This document shows positions 1 through 14,200 of a DNA stretch of 64,000 bases, in pieces. Under the pieces are notes generated by a model. That model ran no database searches, was not told the DNA's origin, and saw nothing but the letters and a program-made list of their open reading frames with translations. This DNA comes from Symsagittifera roscoffensis (Eukaryota; Xenacoelomorpha; Acoela; Convolutidae). Location: the NCBI RefSeq assembly GCF_963678635.1, contig NC_087066.1, positions 22,477,996 to 22,541,995 of the forward strand. The letters run 5' to 3'. Numbering within the stretch: the stretch's first letter is position 1; every line of letters begins with the position of its first letter. A program made the translations under genes and the position numbers.

Positions 1-1
1 G

Positions 2-624
2 TCGACCACTATTGATGAGTGGCACCATGTTCTGAGCGGCGATAATCCAGCTGATACCGGTACGCGGGTGATTTCTTTGGAAGCCCTCAAGGATAGCAGC
101 TGGGTTATTGGTCCGAGCATTCTCAGGACTACTGATTGGCCGTTTATACCCGACGAACGTGTAATCAATAAAATTCGTTTGAAGGGTCCTTCTTGTGATG
201 TTGATAATTGCTTGGAGACATCATCTTCCTTCGTCACCGATGTCACATCCATCAAACATCCCGAACACGATATAAACGAGTAGTCGCTTTTATGTTGAGG
301 ATGTTGCCTTCACATAAGGATTTTCGTGGTAAGGACTTACGAATCACCGACCCCACTGAACTTGATATTGCAGAAAGCAAACTGATTCATCTTGCTCAGA
401 TGGAATCCTTTCCCGTTGAGTTAAAAGCACTCACCGCTGGCAAACCTAATAAGAATAGTAGTAAAATTGCCACATACTCACCATTTATCGGTCCCGCTGG
501 AATCATTCGTTCCACCGGACGGATTGTGCGCTTAGTGAATACCGAGTTTGATACTAAGCACCCAATAATACTCGACGCCCGACATACCTCAATCCTAAAA
601 CCGAAGAAGTTCAGACTTGAATGA
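2..624 (+). pseudogene. BEL/Pao retrotransposon pol fragment (RNase H end to integrase start)
   Basis: Translation in frame 2 from base 2 gives the end of a Pao-type RNase H region, with an EWHHVLSGDNPADTGTR motif followed by the W..GP..L tract that precedes the integrase. From about base 208 the reading continues in frame 1 with YKRVVAFMLRML, an ELDIAESKLIHLAQ helix and a GIIRSTGRIVR...HPII segment, typical of the integrase zinc-binding N-terminus. The frame change around 240-283 and the loss of similarity after HPIILDARHT show a broken copy. The rest of the element lies left of the window or is deleted. The same domains occur in the element at 54760-59371 and at 63858-64000, so all three appear to be one family. 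The family call rests on motif order; no LTR is visible. Confidence 0.8.
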
Positions 625-1686
625 AAACTTGAAACTATTTTTGTCGTAAGTTAATGGTTGTGGTGTCTGAAATTAATTGAACAAACTTCTAAATCAAGAT
701 GAGTGTTCACTTTTCAAAGCATTGCTTTCCAGCTCCTTGCATTACCGTTCTACTTTAGGGGGAAGCTATATCACTTGGTGAATTTAGGGGAGGGAGAATT
801 TTTCAAATTGTCCGCTGTCTTACAAAACTCAAACAACTCTAAATTTCCTTCATAGAGCTAACGTGAGTCAATTTTAGGGTCCAAAAAATACATGGATGGT
901 TTTAACGTTTTATGACGGAAAGGTTTAGACTTGAGCTGAACAAAAATTATCCGCACTGCAATCCATGTTTACGTCTCTTGAAAAATGATTCAGACTTTCA
1001 TTTGTTTACTGTGGCTTTTTGATGGCTAAATAGTTTCCAAAATTTTTTTATCAGTGCCAAATAATGAAACTGAAAAAGTGTTGTTCTCAGTGGAACAGTT
1101 TTATTGACGTCATAGAATTTTTTAATGGAAAAAGCTATTTAATTTTTTGTAACATATGGCGAATTAGAGCTGCCATTAAAAAGTAAATTTACATTTTGTG
1201 ATGTGTCGTTCATTCATACAGTCATTATATTATGACCAAGTGGCGCATTTTCATGATGTGAACTAGAACTATTTCAAATAGCCGGTCTGTAAACCCATTT
1301 ATTTTTCAATTCCCTTGTCTAGACGTGAAATTAGTTCACAACAAAGCGATTATCAGTTAGGGCTGTTAAAAACCGTCAAAATTTTCACATTTTTAAACAA
1401 CTTTATTTAGTTAGATAATCAGTTTTTAGCTTATTTTATTAGACTTAATGATTTGTCAAAATTCGCGTGAAAATAAACTCACTTTTGACTTTTCACTGAC
1501 TGACTATCAATTCCATACTGCCAAACCGAAAAAAAATATAAAATTATTTGAAAAAATTGACTGATTACACTTGAAACTAAACAAGATACCGACTGTGACT
1601 GTTATTAACTTTCAGCACAAATTTATTACTCACATATATTTTTAACGCTGTTGCCAAATATCAATTTATCTTGACTTTTCCCAAAA
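625..1686. other. AT-rich region upstream of the CCDC125-like gene, no gene seen
   Basis: No coding-like stretch is visible in either strand. The stretch should contain the promoter and 5' untranslated region of the gene starting at 1687, but I see no convincing TATA box or initiator, so none is annotated. Confidence 0.5.
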
Positions 1687-2203
1687 ATGGATTCAAGTAC
1701 AGACGAGCAATTCCGAACAGCTGAATCGAAAATCCTCTCTTCGTTTGCAGCATATTCTACCTCGTCGACCGAAGTCGCGACACCGACTAATTCTCCGACT
1801 CTCATCGACGATGAATTTGAAAACGAAGATTGTGAATGCGACCTTGGACTCGGACGACGAAAAATTGACTTTGACGACGGCGATTCGCAGAAACCTGAAC
1901 ATACTTCGGGTGAATATTTGCTGCACAATGCTCTACACTCGGCAGATTTGACCAAGTATGGAAGTTTTGCCAAGCCAATGCGACTGATGACGTCAAAGCG
2001 TCCAACTTTATGCACCGAGAGTGCTGAGACTAGTCGTGATTCTTTTGACGAATCAAAACAACATGAGCTCCAAGTGAATTCTTCAGCAATTGGTGGCTCG
2101 TTGCATGAACAGAAAATTATTTGCAGAAAAGATGTGGAAAATGTTTTCATTCACAAGATTCTGGAGGAAATTCAAAACGATGATTCGTCTTTTGGATCTA
2201 AAG
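1687..2203 (+). CDS. CCDC125: CCDC125-like exon 1
   Basis: It encodes residues 1-172 plus one base of codon 173. The donor GTAAGT follows at 2204. The N-terminal part is acidic and Ser/Thr-rich, and LGLGRRKIDFDD (residues 53-64) resembles the GLGRK segment near the start of vertebrate CCDC125. The opposite strand is also open for much of this exon, which I treat as a shadow. Confidence 0.85.
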
Positions 2204-5200
2204 GTAAGTTTTTGGTTTATTTTGATCTGATTACCCACCTTGTATGTTTCTTTTGAACCTGTGAACAATTTTGACGACTAAAATTGTATTTTTATAAAAA
2301 TGACCGAAGGAACAAACTATTTCAAAAAGTCTTTTGTTGAGTTTTTTTCGTACAAAAATGTCATAACATTGTAAACTCTGAAGGTAAAGGCAACAATACA
2401 GCCAGCAAATATCGATAAGTTGAAGCATTCTTTTCCGCGACGTGAATTTAATACAAAACAAGTAACTCGCTGCTTCAAAATTAGCAGAAAACAATGTCAG
2501 GCATGCTCAAAAGTCAGTTCTGCTTATTATTCATTTTTAATGGTCCGATAGTTTTCATCTTTTATTTATCATCTTGTATCTGATGAGACACCATTTGAAA
2601 TTTTTCGCAAATTTGACATTAGAAAATGTCCTTGAAAATAAGCAAAGCGAAGTTGAATGGAGTTGAAGTTTTTGGTGTCTGTGTCTCTGTCTTTTGACTA
2701 AAGGTATTTTTCTATTAAGAATTATGTTGGCAAACTTTGAAATCAAACAAAGGTGATCAAACAAAGGTTCAATTTCATGCCATTTTTCAATCTAGTTTTT
2801 TTGCACATTACAAGAGTCTCGACAAGAAGTGTACTATCTTGACAAAGTATATCTCTTGTTAAAGTAGATATAAAACTTGTTACCCTCTCTTGTCTAACTA
2901 CACCACAGATGGCAATTCTTTGCTACTGAATTCAGCGGGGCGTCCCAGACTCAATTCTGCAAACCCAGAACGGTTAATTTGGTGATACGCATACGTTATT
3001 TTAAATTGTCCAACGTTGGTTGTTCTTTATGTGATCTACCAACTTTTTTCTCTCAATGACGCTCGCAAAAAATTCAACGATGGTCAATGAATTCAAACTA
3101 AACGTCAAAAACAGAAGAAGCTGTAACATAAAACAGAAGAGGCTATAACACCCGGGTTGACCTCCATACACCGAAAATGCTTATCATACAATTCCATACA
3201 TCAAATGTGTGGGAAAATGCTTGTCATACAATTTTTATACAATTTCTAAAAATGGTTGAAAACTGGTATAAATTCATTTCTGTGGCTGTTTGTTTCTAAT
3301 AAAACAATCTGGCGATAAAAAACTGAGGTTTTCGTTTTTTGAAAAAAATGCTTCTCATACAATTCTGACATTCTACCTGAGAACTGACCTACTTTTTTCT
3401 CGCTCACAACATGACCGCTAATCAGGATAATTAAACTAACTTGACCTCACTCTGAGATTCAACAAAAACTCTTCCCACTAATTTTACTCGGTAGAATCCA
3501 CAATTCTAAGTTGCTGCTGATCTTGTTACCCCCCAGGTGTCGCGAGGGAGGGAGCCGCGAGGGAGGGAGGGAGGGAAGAAAAGATATTGGGATTTTAAGT
3601 GGGAATGCTTTCGGGGGATATGCATCTGCAATAGCCTGCTCGACACTTAGAGAATGCAGTTGTTTGATAATCGATTTGTAATTTTGAGAGGCAAAATAAC
3701 TAAATTAGTTGAATTTCTTTTAAGTGATAAAAGATGCATTTGCTGTGTATGGAGGATATTTTCTATTCAAGTTTTTTGGACGGATTTTCCGGGGAGGTTC
3801 GGGGCAATGGTGATAAAAAAGTAAGGAGGTCAAGGGGATGTATGTTTTCAGTGTAAAATGGCTTGATAGTAATTAACGCTATTGAGCAAAACTTTACATT
3901 CTGTAAATAATCTTGTCAGTTGGGTCTCAAAAAAAGGAAGGTTCGCTCATCCTTTCAATGCACGCTGTAAAAAGAGGTCAAACAAAAGAGCCGTTGTAAA
4001 AATGAACTTTATTGACATTTTTGTCTGCTAGACTCAAAAATGTGCCATAAAGTCTGCTTGGCGCAGAAACAATTCAGCCACAAACAATTCAGCCACAAAC
4101 AATTCAGCCGATTTAAAATACAGACAATTCAGCCGATTTAAAATACAGACACTTCAGACAAAAAAACTCAGACATTTCAGCCAAAGACAATTCGCCCTAT
4201 TTAGATTAAAGAGAACAGATAAAAGAAAAAATTAAAACTTTTCTAATTTGGTTAAAGTCAGAAGGCTTTCATTACTTTAACAAAGAAATGTGAAACATCA
4301 AATAACAAATTTCAAAGATCAAAACAAACTTGCTAAGAATAAAGTATTAGGATATATGTCCATCTGCTTTCGTGTAAATTGGTTAATTTTTAAGTATTGT
4401 GCAGTTTTTTGTTCGATTCGATTTTCGCTTGGCTACTATTCTAAAATTGGAATCATAATGAGTTGCATAAAATTTTTTTGTACTTTTGGTTCTGTTATTT
4501 TTATTTGTTTATGTGCATTTGAAAGGAATTAATTATAAGGCGTCTAATGAAAGCTTTGATGTTTTGCCGCATGTGAAAGTTTTTGCGCGCACTTTTTAAA
4601 ACTTTAAAACTGTCTGAAGAGTCTTTGGCCGAGTTGTCTCATTCAGTTTGACTGATTTATCTGAATTTGAAATTGGCTGGATTGTCTGTGACCGAATTGT
4701 CTGAATACGGCCTTCTTCACTTATAAGATGCTTGGCTTCTAAGTCTGTTGAATTAGGTCGGAAAACAGATAAAAATTATATTTTTCTTTTTTATAGGGCC
4801 ACACAATTGTAAGGATCCCTCTGTCGTGTTTGCCTTGATCAGCGCCCGTAAATCAATTTGTAAGGAATTGAGATGTAATTTGCGCTTGGAACACAGATCT
4901 TTGAAATTTGATCATAATCAGATTAATTTGCCAATAGCTTGAATTGTTACGCTAACAATTGTTTTAAAACATCAATTTTCGATTCGCCAATGATTTTAAG
5001 GACTTCTTAGGCATTTGATTATCAATTTGGTAAAAGTGCATGTTATGCGCGAATAGAATTTCAACAATTAATTCCCAAATTGAAGGAAAAGCAATCAATT
5101 TTGTTCGTTGGAACCATTTTTGTTCGTTTGTTTTCTGTTTTTGTTTTATTTTCACCTTATTCGATTGGTTTATAGAAATCTAAGTACCCACTCCACTTCA

Positions 5201-8200
5201 CAGTGCAGATACTGCAAAAATTTGATTGATATTTAGCTTCAAAAGTGAATTTTTACTTTTGAATTTTTTCGCAATAAAATTAATATATGGTGATTTAGTT
5301 GATTATCAGATTCGGATAATGTATTTTAAAAAAAATTTGGGATCTACTTAATAATCTCCACCTTCTTTCAAGGAAGGGTGGAATTTTAAGTAGGTTAAAA
5401 TATTCAAAACGATCAAAATGCTCAAAATGATCAAAATCGTCCAATCAGAATGCAGCAAAGATAGACTTCTCAGTGCTAATTTACTGAATTTATTTGTAGG
5501 GCTGTAGATTTTTAAGTAGATACCATAGTAAAAGGAGATTGTTAAATAGATCATAAATTTAAAATTTAAATCCTTTAGTTGAGTTTTTTTGCAATCAAAG
5601 TTAAGTTTGAAAAAAGTCAGAAATAACCAATAAATTTTTTACTTTTTGCGAGTTCATTTAAAGTTTTGTGCTGGTTATGTTTATGGCAGTCTCTGGTTTT
5701 CAAAAAATATTCGCTAGAAGATACCATATGAAGCTTACAAATTTTTAAAAGTTGTATCAAAGAAAGCTACAAATCAAAAAAACATTTCTGATAGAACGGA
5801 AAATTTCTGTCAGTTCTTTCAAACTGATGCAAGTTTGCGCAAAAAATTTGCAACGGCAGTGTTTTTTGGATTGATTTTTTATGGACTTTATCATTGATTA
5901 CCAGACCAGATCACTGATGCAGCCTGTGAACTCTCACTTCTTAAGGCTGCGCATTGGTTTTGCTTAAAATATTGTCACAAAATAAATAATAATTTTTGAA
6001 TTATATCTAGTTTTTGTTACTACGACTATCTTTCAAACTAATTCAAGCATCCCAGCGAATGCCAAAAAACTTTACTTCTGAGATTTCCCAGTCAATTTTA
6101 TATCATTTTCTGAATTCTGTTTATTTCGACTTCAAAGAGAAAACAAAAAACACATATTTTTGCAAATTTTTTGAATCATGAGCATTTTTTCAGTTGCCTT
6201 TTTTGTTTTTGATACCAATCTAATCAATCGCTTCAACAGAAATTCGACATGAAAAGCTCTGCTGAAAATTTAAAATTAGAAAAAAAAATCTTTTAGTTTG
6301 GGAAAACTTGTTTAAGTGAACTGGTTTAGCCGTTTAATATATTTTTTATTGTTTTTTTTTCGATTTATTCAATTTTACTCAGCTGTTTGAAATTTTGTTG
6401 ATTAAACGTGCAGTTAATTTTCAAAAAAATATATCTACTGAGACATATTGTATTTTTAAATATTTCTTAATTGGGCTCAAAATTTTATTAGATGTCAACA
6501 GAAATTTTAACTTTTTATGTTTTTGTAGTCCAAAAATTCCTAAATAAATCTTGTGCATTACTAATTCCAATTTTCGGTTTTTTTCATGTTTTTAGATGAG
6601 TTTAACTAATCAATTGTTTTGTTTTACTTCCAAATTTTTTTGCTAAAATGAAGACAAATAACGCGCTTCGCTTAAGAAAAAATAATGGCGAAAGAAACGT
6701 GAGCTACTTCTAGTTTCGAAAACTGAGTTGGATTATAGGTTTCCCAGCGGTATGAAGCAGTTTTTTTCTTGTCCTGTTTTCTCAAGTTGATTCAATTTAA
6801 GCGAAGAAATTTTTTGAACCTAAGAAACGCCCAACAAACTAGCCGGAATAAATCTGTAATTTTTTTATTTTCGTGAATTCATTAACATTTTTCAAATCGT
6901 CGAATAGCTATGTTATGATATGATTACAAAAATTTTGAATTTGCCGACCAATCTTTTGAAAACCAATTTATGATCGGGGTTCTTTCACGTCAATTATGAT
7001 GAAGTGAATACTCTTATGGAGGTGTTCTTGGTGAGTTTTTTTGTTTGTTCATTTTTCAAGAAGATTTCTTAACATTTGTTCACGCTCAAGTTTGATTTTT
7101 TTTACGGTTTATTTTTCAATTTTTTAAATGTTCAGCTCATTCTTGCTGTTCAAAGAAAGTCAAATGAAATCCACTATCGAACAGCAAATTTGCAAAAGTC
7201 ACAAAATACGTTATCGACCTCTAGTTTCGAAAGCAGATTTAATTTGCAGATATTCCAGCGGAAGGAAAAAAATACCAATTCGGAAATTTTAATTTTTCGG
7301 AAAATGTGTTATTAATTTCATAGATGTTTCTAGAAAAACACCAAGAGCCACATTCTTTTTCCGTTGAAATTTGAAACTTTAAATTGGTCAAAAACAAATC
7401 AGTTTTTTTTGCATTCAAGATTTTTTTCCATTTCTCTTTTGGCTCTGTTTATACCTTGTCTAGTCAAGACAATGAACAGTGGAAATGATAATCAAAGCTT
7501 CTCGTTGACTTCAAAATATTATTAATTTTGTTCGAAGATAGAAATATTTTGATCAATTGTTTTCAAATCTGAGAGAAATTAATGTTTTTTAAATAAGTTC
7601 GACTGAACGGGTTTTGAACATCGCATTTGACTGCTTAAAGCCTCCGTTTGGGATGTAATAAAATTTGTCGAGAAAAAAAAAGAAATAAACGGTGCTGACA
7701 AAAAAAAACATCTTAAATAGCATTCGAGGTTGGCAGAGTTCTTTTTTCAGATGCCAGGTAGAATATTTTTTTTCTCGGCAAATATGATTTTGAAATGATA
7801 TTGGAAATCATCTTCTAAGTGTACGAGCAAGGGGCGTTTTTGACTGATAAAAATTGACCTGCAAAAGAAATTCAGCTTAGAAAAAATGCTCATATAAGAA
7901 AAGTTGTAGAACTTATTAGTCTTTTTAAACGTATTGCGAGTGGCACTTTTTGAAAAATTTTGACAAAAAAATCGCGTTTTTTTGGCGCGCGCTCCCCCTC
8001 AAAGTTAGTATATATTGGCGCCAAAGGCGCCTTTAGGAAAATTTTAGGGTCGGTCGGCCAAAAAATAGATTTCTAAAAAAAGTATCAAAGGGGGGACCCT
8101 TTGGGTCGGCAGGGGGTCGAATCCCTGAGGGGGGGGGGGGGTAGGGGGAGCGTCCGCCCCCATGCCCCCGGCCCCCCATTAATCCGCCCCTGCTTCTCTC

Positions 8201-11200
8201 CATTCGTCTTTTTTTTCGGACTCCAATTGTTAAATTTAGTTGGAGTAGGCTTACGTCGTCTGAGTGCCTGTTTGAGGTTTTTGCGAAACTGTTCTATCGG
8301 ATTTAGACCGGTGAAAATGAGAGGGATATTAATCACTTAATATCATTGTCAGCAAAAAAATATGGGCGAAAAAAGCTATATGAGGGTTCGCATTGTCGTC
8401 TTGCAAGAGTCCGATTAAGAGTGTCTATGTAAAAATGGTACAACCGCTGGTCTGAGCATATTGTTGACATGACATTTAGCAGCACTTATCGTGGATTTCG
8501 AGTGGCGGTTGTTTCAACCCAAACGAAAGTGAAAATTCTCTCCTCGTGTCCTCTGAACTCTAAGTCTTCCGTCAGAAGAACCCAACGGAGCTCGTCTGCA
8601 AAAATGACTGTTAGTATCTTTCTGGCGAAGTTTTTGAGAGTATATAGAAGCATCATAGCTGAAAACGTGTGTGATGAGAAAGAATAACGGGTTCTTTTAC
8701 GGGTCGCCTTCAGAAAACTTTTGTCTTTTTCAGCAGCCTGCGAACAGTGTTTTTTGGCGTCGGATCCTTATTGGGCGTCGGATCTATGCTGGGTTTTGAC
8801 ATAGCCGGTATCGCGAAATGTGTTTTTCAACTTCCTTGTAGCCGGATAAAAGATCCAACTTCTTAGATCCTCGAGCCTCTACTGAGCATGTCAATGGCTT
8901 GGTCTTAGCTTTCTTCAGATAAACGAAGCCAATTTGCTATTATTACAGATAATTAATTCTTATCATTGTTGAATTCACTGCTGAGTCATTTTTCACACAT
9001 TTTTTTTATTTGTTAAATTTTTCACAAAAAGTAACTTTCCTACGCATTTCCGACATTACAACCACTTTTGCGCTTAAGTATAGATCGTGATGAATTTTTT
9101 CAGGAGAAGTTTTATGAACGTCCGCGCTCGTAACTGATTTTTTGAGGTTTGGCGCATGGTTTATCTATAAATTCAGTACATTTTTTTGTTAAAAAGAAGG
9201 CACATCATACTATCGAACAGCAGCTGCAAAGATCACTAAAAATGTGACTTCGCCAATGACTTTTACTCTCAAAATTGTTCTTTTTTTCAGCAACGCCTTA
9301 AAAATTCCCTCGAATGCCTTAGCAACAAAGAATATCATATCACTTGAAACTGCAAAAAGTTCAGTCAAAAAAGATAATTATGTCAAACGGTCAAGTAAAA
9401 ATATCAGATAAAATATAATGTACTGACTGGACCGGACCACCTTAACTGAAATTTATAATTGCAATTATTTTTATTTTTTATAAAAATTAAAATCAGCAGT
9501 ACGCATATTTGTTGGTGCATCTTATGTTTCATCTCCGCCGTTGCCCGCATGTTTTTTGAAACCAGGTTAACCAAAAGTTGATAATACACTTGTGAAAATT
9601 TAAATGCAATCTGTTTTTCAAGGTCAAAAATTGAACCTATGCAGAATATTATAAATTATTTCTTGCATTTTTTTAATCAGAGAATTAATTTTGTTTATTT
9701 ATTCTTATGTTAAACTTTTGTAAAATAAAGAAAGCTGTGAGGTAATTTTGCGGTGAGTCTTACAAATTTTGAATTTTTTGAAATTCTTAAGTGTCCTAAC
9801 AGCAGGATTGGCACATTAAAATTGTTATTAAAATAGAAAAGATTAGGTAAATTTCTTGCTCAAAGAGTTATCAAACGAAAATGTGAAGTCTTTTTTTCAG
9901 AATAAGTTTCCCTTAACTCTGACCTAAAAACTTTCCGAATACAAGATGATAAATGATAAATTTGTATTTTGTTTTTTACAGTGCTGCAATACATAGGAGA
10001 CGAGAGCCAAAAGAAACAGACAAGTTTGCTGCTGATCAAGAAAAAATTCCTGGACGCTGTTACTGTAAGTAAAAAATATTAAGTGTATCATATGTCCATA
10101 TAAAGTTTTTGCTACCAAATCTTGATTTCCCCATAATTCGAAAGACGTAGGTAGCAAGAACGCTCTAAGTCCAAAAAATATATACTAAAAAATGGTGTAA
10201 CTTTTTCAATGCGAGATTTTTAGTATGATATGTTGAGCAAAGCAAGATTCCCTCAATGATTCAGCAGTTTCGTTCTTAGGATTTATTATTTAGGGTAGTT
10301 GGAGTTTGGTTTAGTTGATCACGTAACTATTTGATAGGAGGTTGAGCGTCTGAAAAACGATCTGAGTGCCAGGTGTCGCCAGCTGGACAGCAAACACGAC
10401 GCCATCCAGATCCTGCAGACACAGCTGGACCAGGCCTACAGGGCACACCAACTGGAGTACGACGCCTGCAAGAGTCTGGACACCAACTGCAAAAAACTGG
10501 AGAAGGTGAGCTAGTTACCCGGGTTGACCAAAAATGCTCTTATCCTAGAATTTTCATATATGACAAAATCCTTATCATACACTTTCGTACAATGACATAG
10601 ATACAAAAAATGTTAAGAAAACTCTAAAATAAGCATTATTTCAATTATGGAATTTGTAGGATAAGCATTTAATCATATATGGAAATTGTAGGACAAGCAT
10701 TTTTTCTCTAATCGAAAAAATGAATTTTTTTACTTCTTAAAATTTTTGGGATGTGTTTGTGACCGAACACAAGTGACTAAACCAATGATTTACTCAAAAC
10801 TAGGATTCACCAAAGAGTTGATTGTCTGGCATTTGCAATGCATTGGAAATAACCTGAACTGTGTAAGAATTCTTTTCACAAATCATATACTGAAAGCATC
10901 AAAATTTTAAATTTTGGCAAAAACTGTCAAAGATGATTATTTTTTGAAATTAGAATTTTCAAACTATTAGACATTGATCAAGACATATATAAACATGCCA
11001 TACAAAAGAAAAAGGAGTTCTTAGCCTGTTTGATAATTGATATTATAAGACCAGCTAAGTCGAGGTTTGCTAATTATCTTTCGACCGTCGCGACCCAAGT
11101 GAGCTAACTAAGTTCTGGCTATGCCTGATCGAGGTATATTTTTTTCGACCGAGTTCTGCCAAGGAGTTTTTTCAACTGTGTTCAGGAGTGAGTTTCAATT

Positions 11201-14200
11201 TCCTCTCTCTCAAACTGTGTTAGTTTTCATAAAAGTAAAAACAAAAAAATTAGTTGAGCCAAGCGACACTGATGCTTTCAATTTTGTGAAATGTTTGGCT
11301 AGTTTTTTTTTTTTAAAAAAACTGTTTTGATTTTGAGTCATAATGGTGAGCTTGTTTTTCTGAAAAACATACATTCAAAAGAATCAACAAATTACGATTA
11401 GATACGCTGATCGAAAATTGAACCTTATAAAAAATATGCTTAATTTCTTTCGCATGAAGAGTATTGAACAAAGGTTTTAGTCTAGTGGAACATGTATCGA
11501 CTCTCTAAAAATTATTTCAATAGATATTTTTGTTTTAAAAAGTTAATGAGGTTTTAACAGTGAACGTTTACTAAATGTTGATGTATTTAATGCTTGCACT
11601 CTATCCATTCATCTATAATGCTCAACCCTCACTCTTTCAGCGCGACAAATTAATCGAAATTCAAATCCACTGAAAAAAATACCAAATAACTTTGAGACCA
11701 GTTAATGGTTACTTTTACTTTTTGACTTTTTTTCTTCACTTTTTCAATGAGGAAACTTAGAAAAAATGAAAGACTGGAAATTGTTTTGAGACGAGCATTT
11801 CTGATATTCTAACTTCTTAAATGTTTCACTTTGATAAAAAAACTACTTGAAAGTTTCACCATTGTGCTTAAATCAAAGCATTTTAAAAAAATTTCAGCAG
11901 TCTCCAAGGAAATCTGTTTTGAACATTTTGTTTTTCAATTAAGTATTTGTTTTTAATATAAAACGAGTACAGCGAGCGTATTGACCGTTGAGCTGTGAAT
12001 CGAGCAGTCAAAATGAAAGTTTCTATCGCGAACAAACATGTATTTAAAGCTTCGTTTTGGGCAAATACCACTCAGAAAATAACAAACTTAAAACTAAATC
12101 CAGAAAAAAATAAGAGAAAAACTTGATTTCATTTTTGTTATTCATTTTGCAGCGATAACTATAGTCAAGCCATCAAATAACTTGTAAAACACTTTAAGTT
12201 CCTTTTACCATACCATACCTAAAATACACAAATTTGACTTGCGCAGTAACTGTCTGTTTTTGTTGTTCCGGCCTTTCTCGAAGTGTATGACGATTAGCAT
12301 CAGTTTTTCAAATGTTTTCCCGCCAAATTTGGCTACTTCAAAATACACAATTAGGAGCAATTATAGCATAAAAAATGATAACCTGCTAGTCTTGATACAA
12401 ATTATAAAACAAAACTTAAAAAACTAAAACAGTCTGAGGTTTTTGGACTAAATGAGAGGAGATAACATCCCAGTTTTCAATCTACTGAAATCAAAACGCT
12501 ATTGCTCAGCATTTTGTAACTACAGATACCGCTTACATTTTAAATTTTAGAAACAAAAAAATAGGAAATTTTTACAACAAATTATGCAGAAGCAAGCTTA
12601 ACCAGTTTCTATTTTTTTTCTCTTTTTTTTTCAAAAGCTCTTTGGTCGAAATATTTTAGGCTTGTTAAATAGCAACCGGTTGTTCTTGTTTCAATTCAGT
12701 AATTCAGATTGGCTTCAATGCTCTTTGGAGAATGCCGTTAAAATATTATCAAAAGTGTAAAAGTATTTGTAATAAGCTTAAGAATTGTCTCTAAAAAAGC
12801 CGAAATAACGAAAAGTCTGATGACTGTTGGATTCTGTTTCAATCTCTCGTCTTTCAAGTTTTCTATTTTTCCTGTTATCTTACGTGTTTTATGATTAGTA
12901 TAGGTCGCTACTCTTAAATAGGTCGCAATGGTTTTTTGTCGTTTTTTTTTTCAGGAAAAAATCTAAAAATGCTGCAACCACTGCTGAAATGCAATCAAAA
13001 TTTTTAATGCATTTATGAATACCTTAAGGTGTATATGCACTTTTTGAATTCAATTGAAGTTCATCTGGTAAAAGGCAGTCAGATTGCGCCATCCAAAATT
13101 GAACGTGGAATTTGCGCAAAAAAACGAGATCGATTTTTACTTTCGAAAGTGGGGCTTTGTTTTTAGATTTTTTACATTTTCCATTTGAATTAATTTTATG
13201 AAAAAAACTGTATAAATTGTTCTTAAAACTCAAAGAGCTTTAAGAACATAAAATCATTTTTACTTCATGGACTGTTCTCCAACTGTTTGGTGGCTGTCTC
13301 AGGTTTCCAGTGGGTTAAAAAATTACCTAGTTATCCGGTTTTCTCATACGGCAAATAACGATAATAAAATAGTTTTGAAAATTAGGTTGATAAATTTTTA
13401 CAATCTTTTATAAAAAAATTTTAGGTGATAACGTTTTTAAAATTGAACTTCTTAAGCTTCAAAAAAATAATTGTTCTCTGTTTTGCTTAAGTTTTCCGAT
13501 GTTTTTTGGCCATGTTTGAGTGTTTGCACTCACCCCGTAGACCCTGTAGAAATTTTGCGTGCATCTGACAGACCAGGAGATATTCAGTAAATCAAAAAAT
13601 ATCTATTAACATTGAAATGGTTTTGATTTCAATAAATCGGCTCACGTTAAACTTGATCAGAAATGGCAGTCGTTTTTGAGCGAAATCAAATACCCACATA
13701 GCCAGTAAACAATACCACGTGATATTTTAGGAGTTGGATGAGGTGAGGTGGGAGTGGGAGGTGCGGGACTACCAGGTGGGCCAGAGTCAGGACAGCTGGC
13801 GGGACAGACTGGAGATAGTGGAGAGGGAGAACAGACAGCTGCACTCTGCACTCCAGAGGACACAGGCAGAGTTGAAGAGTGTACAGAGAGAGAACACAGG
13901 TAGTAAAAAGACGGACGCACGAAAACTTTTACACTAGAACTTTTACACCAAATGGAACTTATTCGATACCTAAAAACTCAAAAATCGGTCAGATAAAATG
14001 CAATGCCTGAAAAAAAACAATCGGATGTGACAAAAACCGTTACTGCTTCCAAAACTATAGAAATTAGGCTTTTTATTTTTTTATTTTTATTAAATTGATT
14101 GCAAGAGTATTATCTTTAATTTGTTTTGCAATTTTGTTAAGTTAGGTTAGGAAAGTATGTCTTCAAGGGAAACGTTTGACCTATCATAGCTGTTCAGATC

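Larger units (their letters stand above)
2204..4796 (+). other. CCDC125-like intron 1
   Basis: The intron contains a possible unplaced exon at 2909-2981, an iterated-motif repeat at 3150-3390, a GGGA-rich tract near 3540-3575 and a foldback element at 4066-4715. The acceptor is a strong pyrimidine tract ending TTATAG at 4796. Confidence 0.55.
4860..9981 (+). other. CCDC125-like intron 2, transposon-rich
   Basis: About 5 kb of AT-rich DNA. It holds copies of a dispersed repeat (about 6661-6800, 7142-7330, 9180-9290), a hAT-like element (7828-8193) and a decayed Tc1-like transposase (8194-8880). No further exon was found. Confidence 0.55.
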
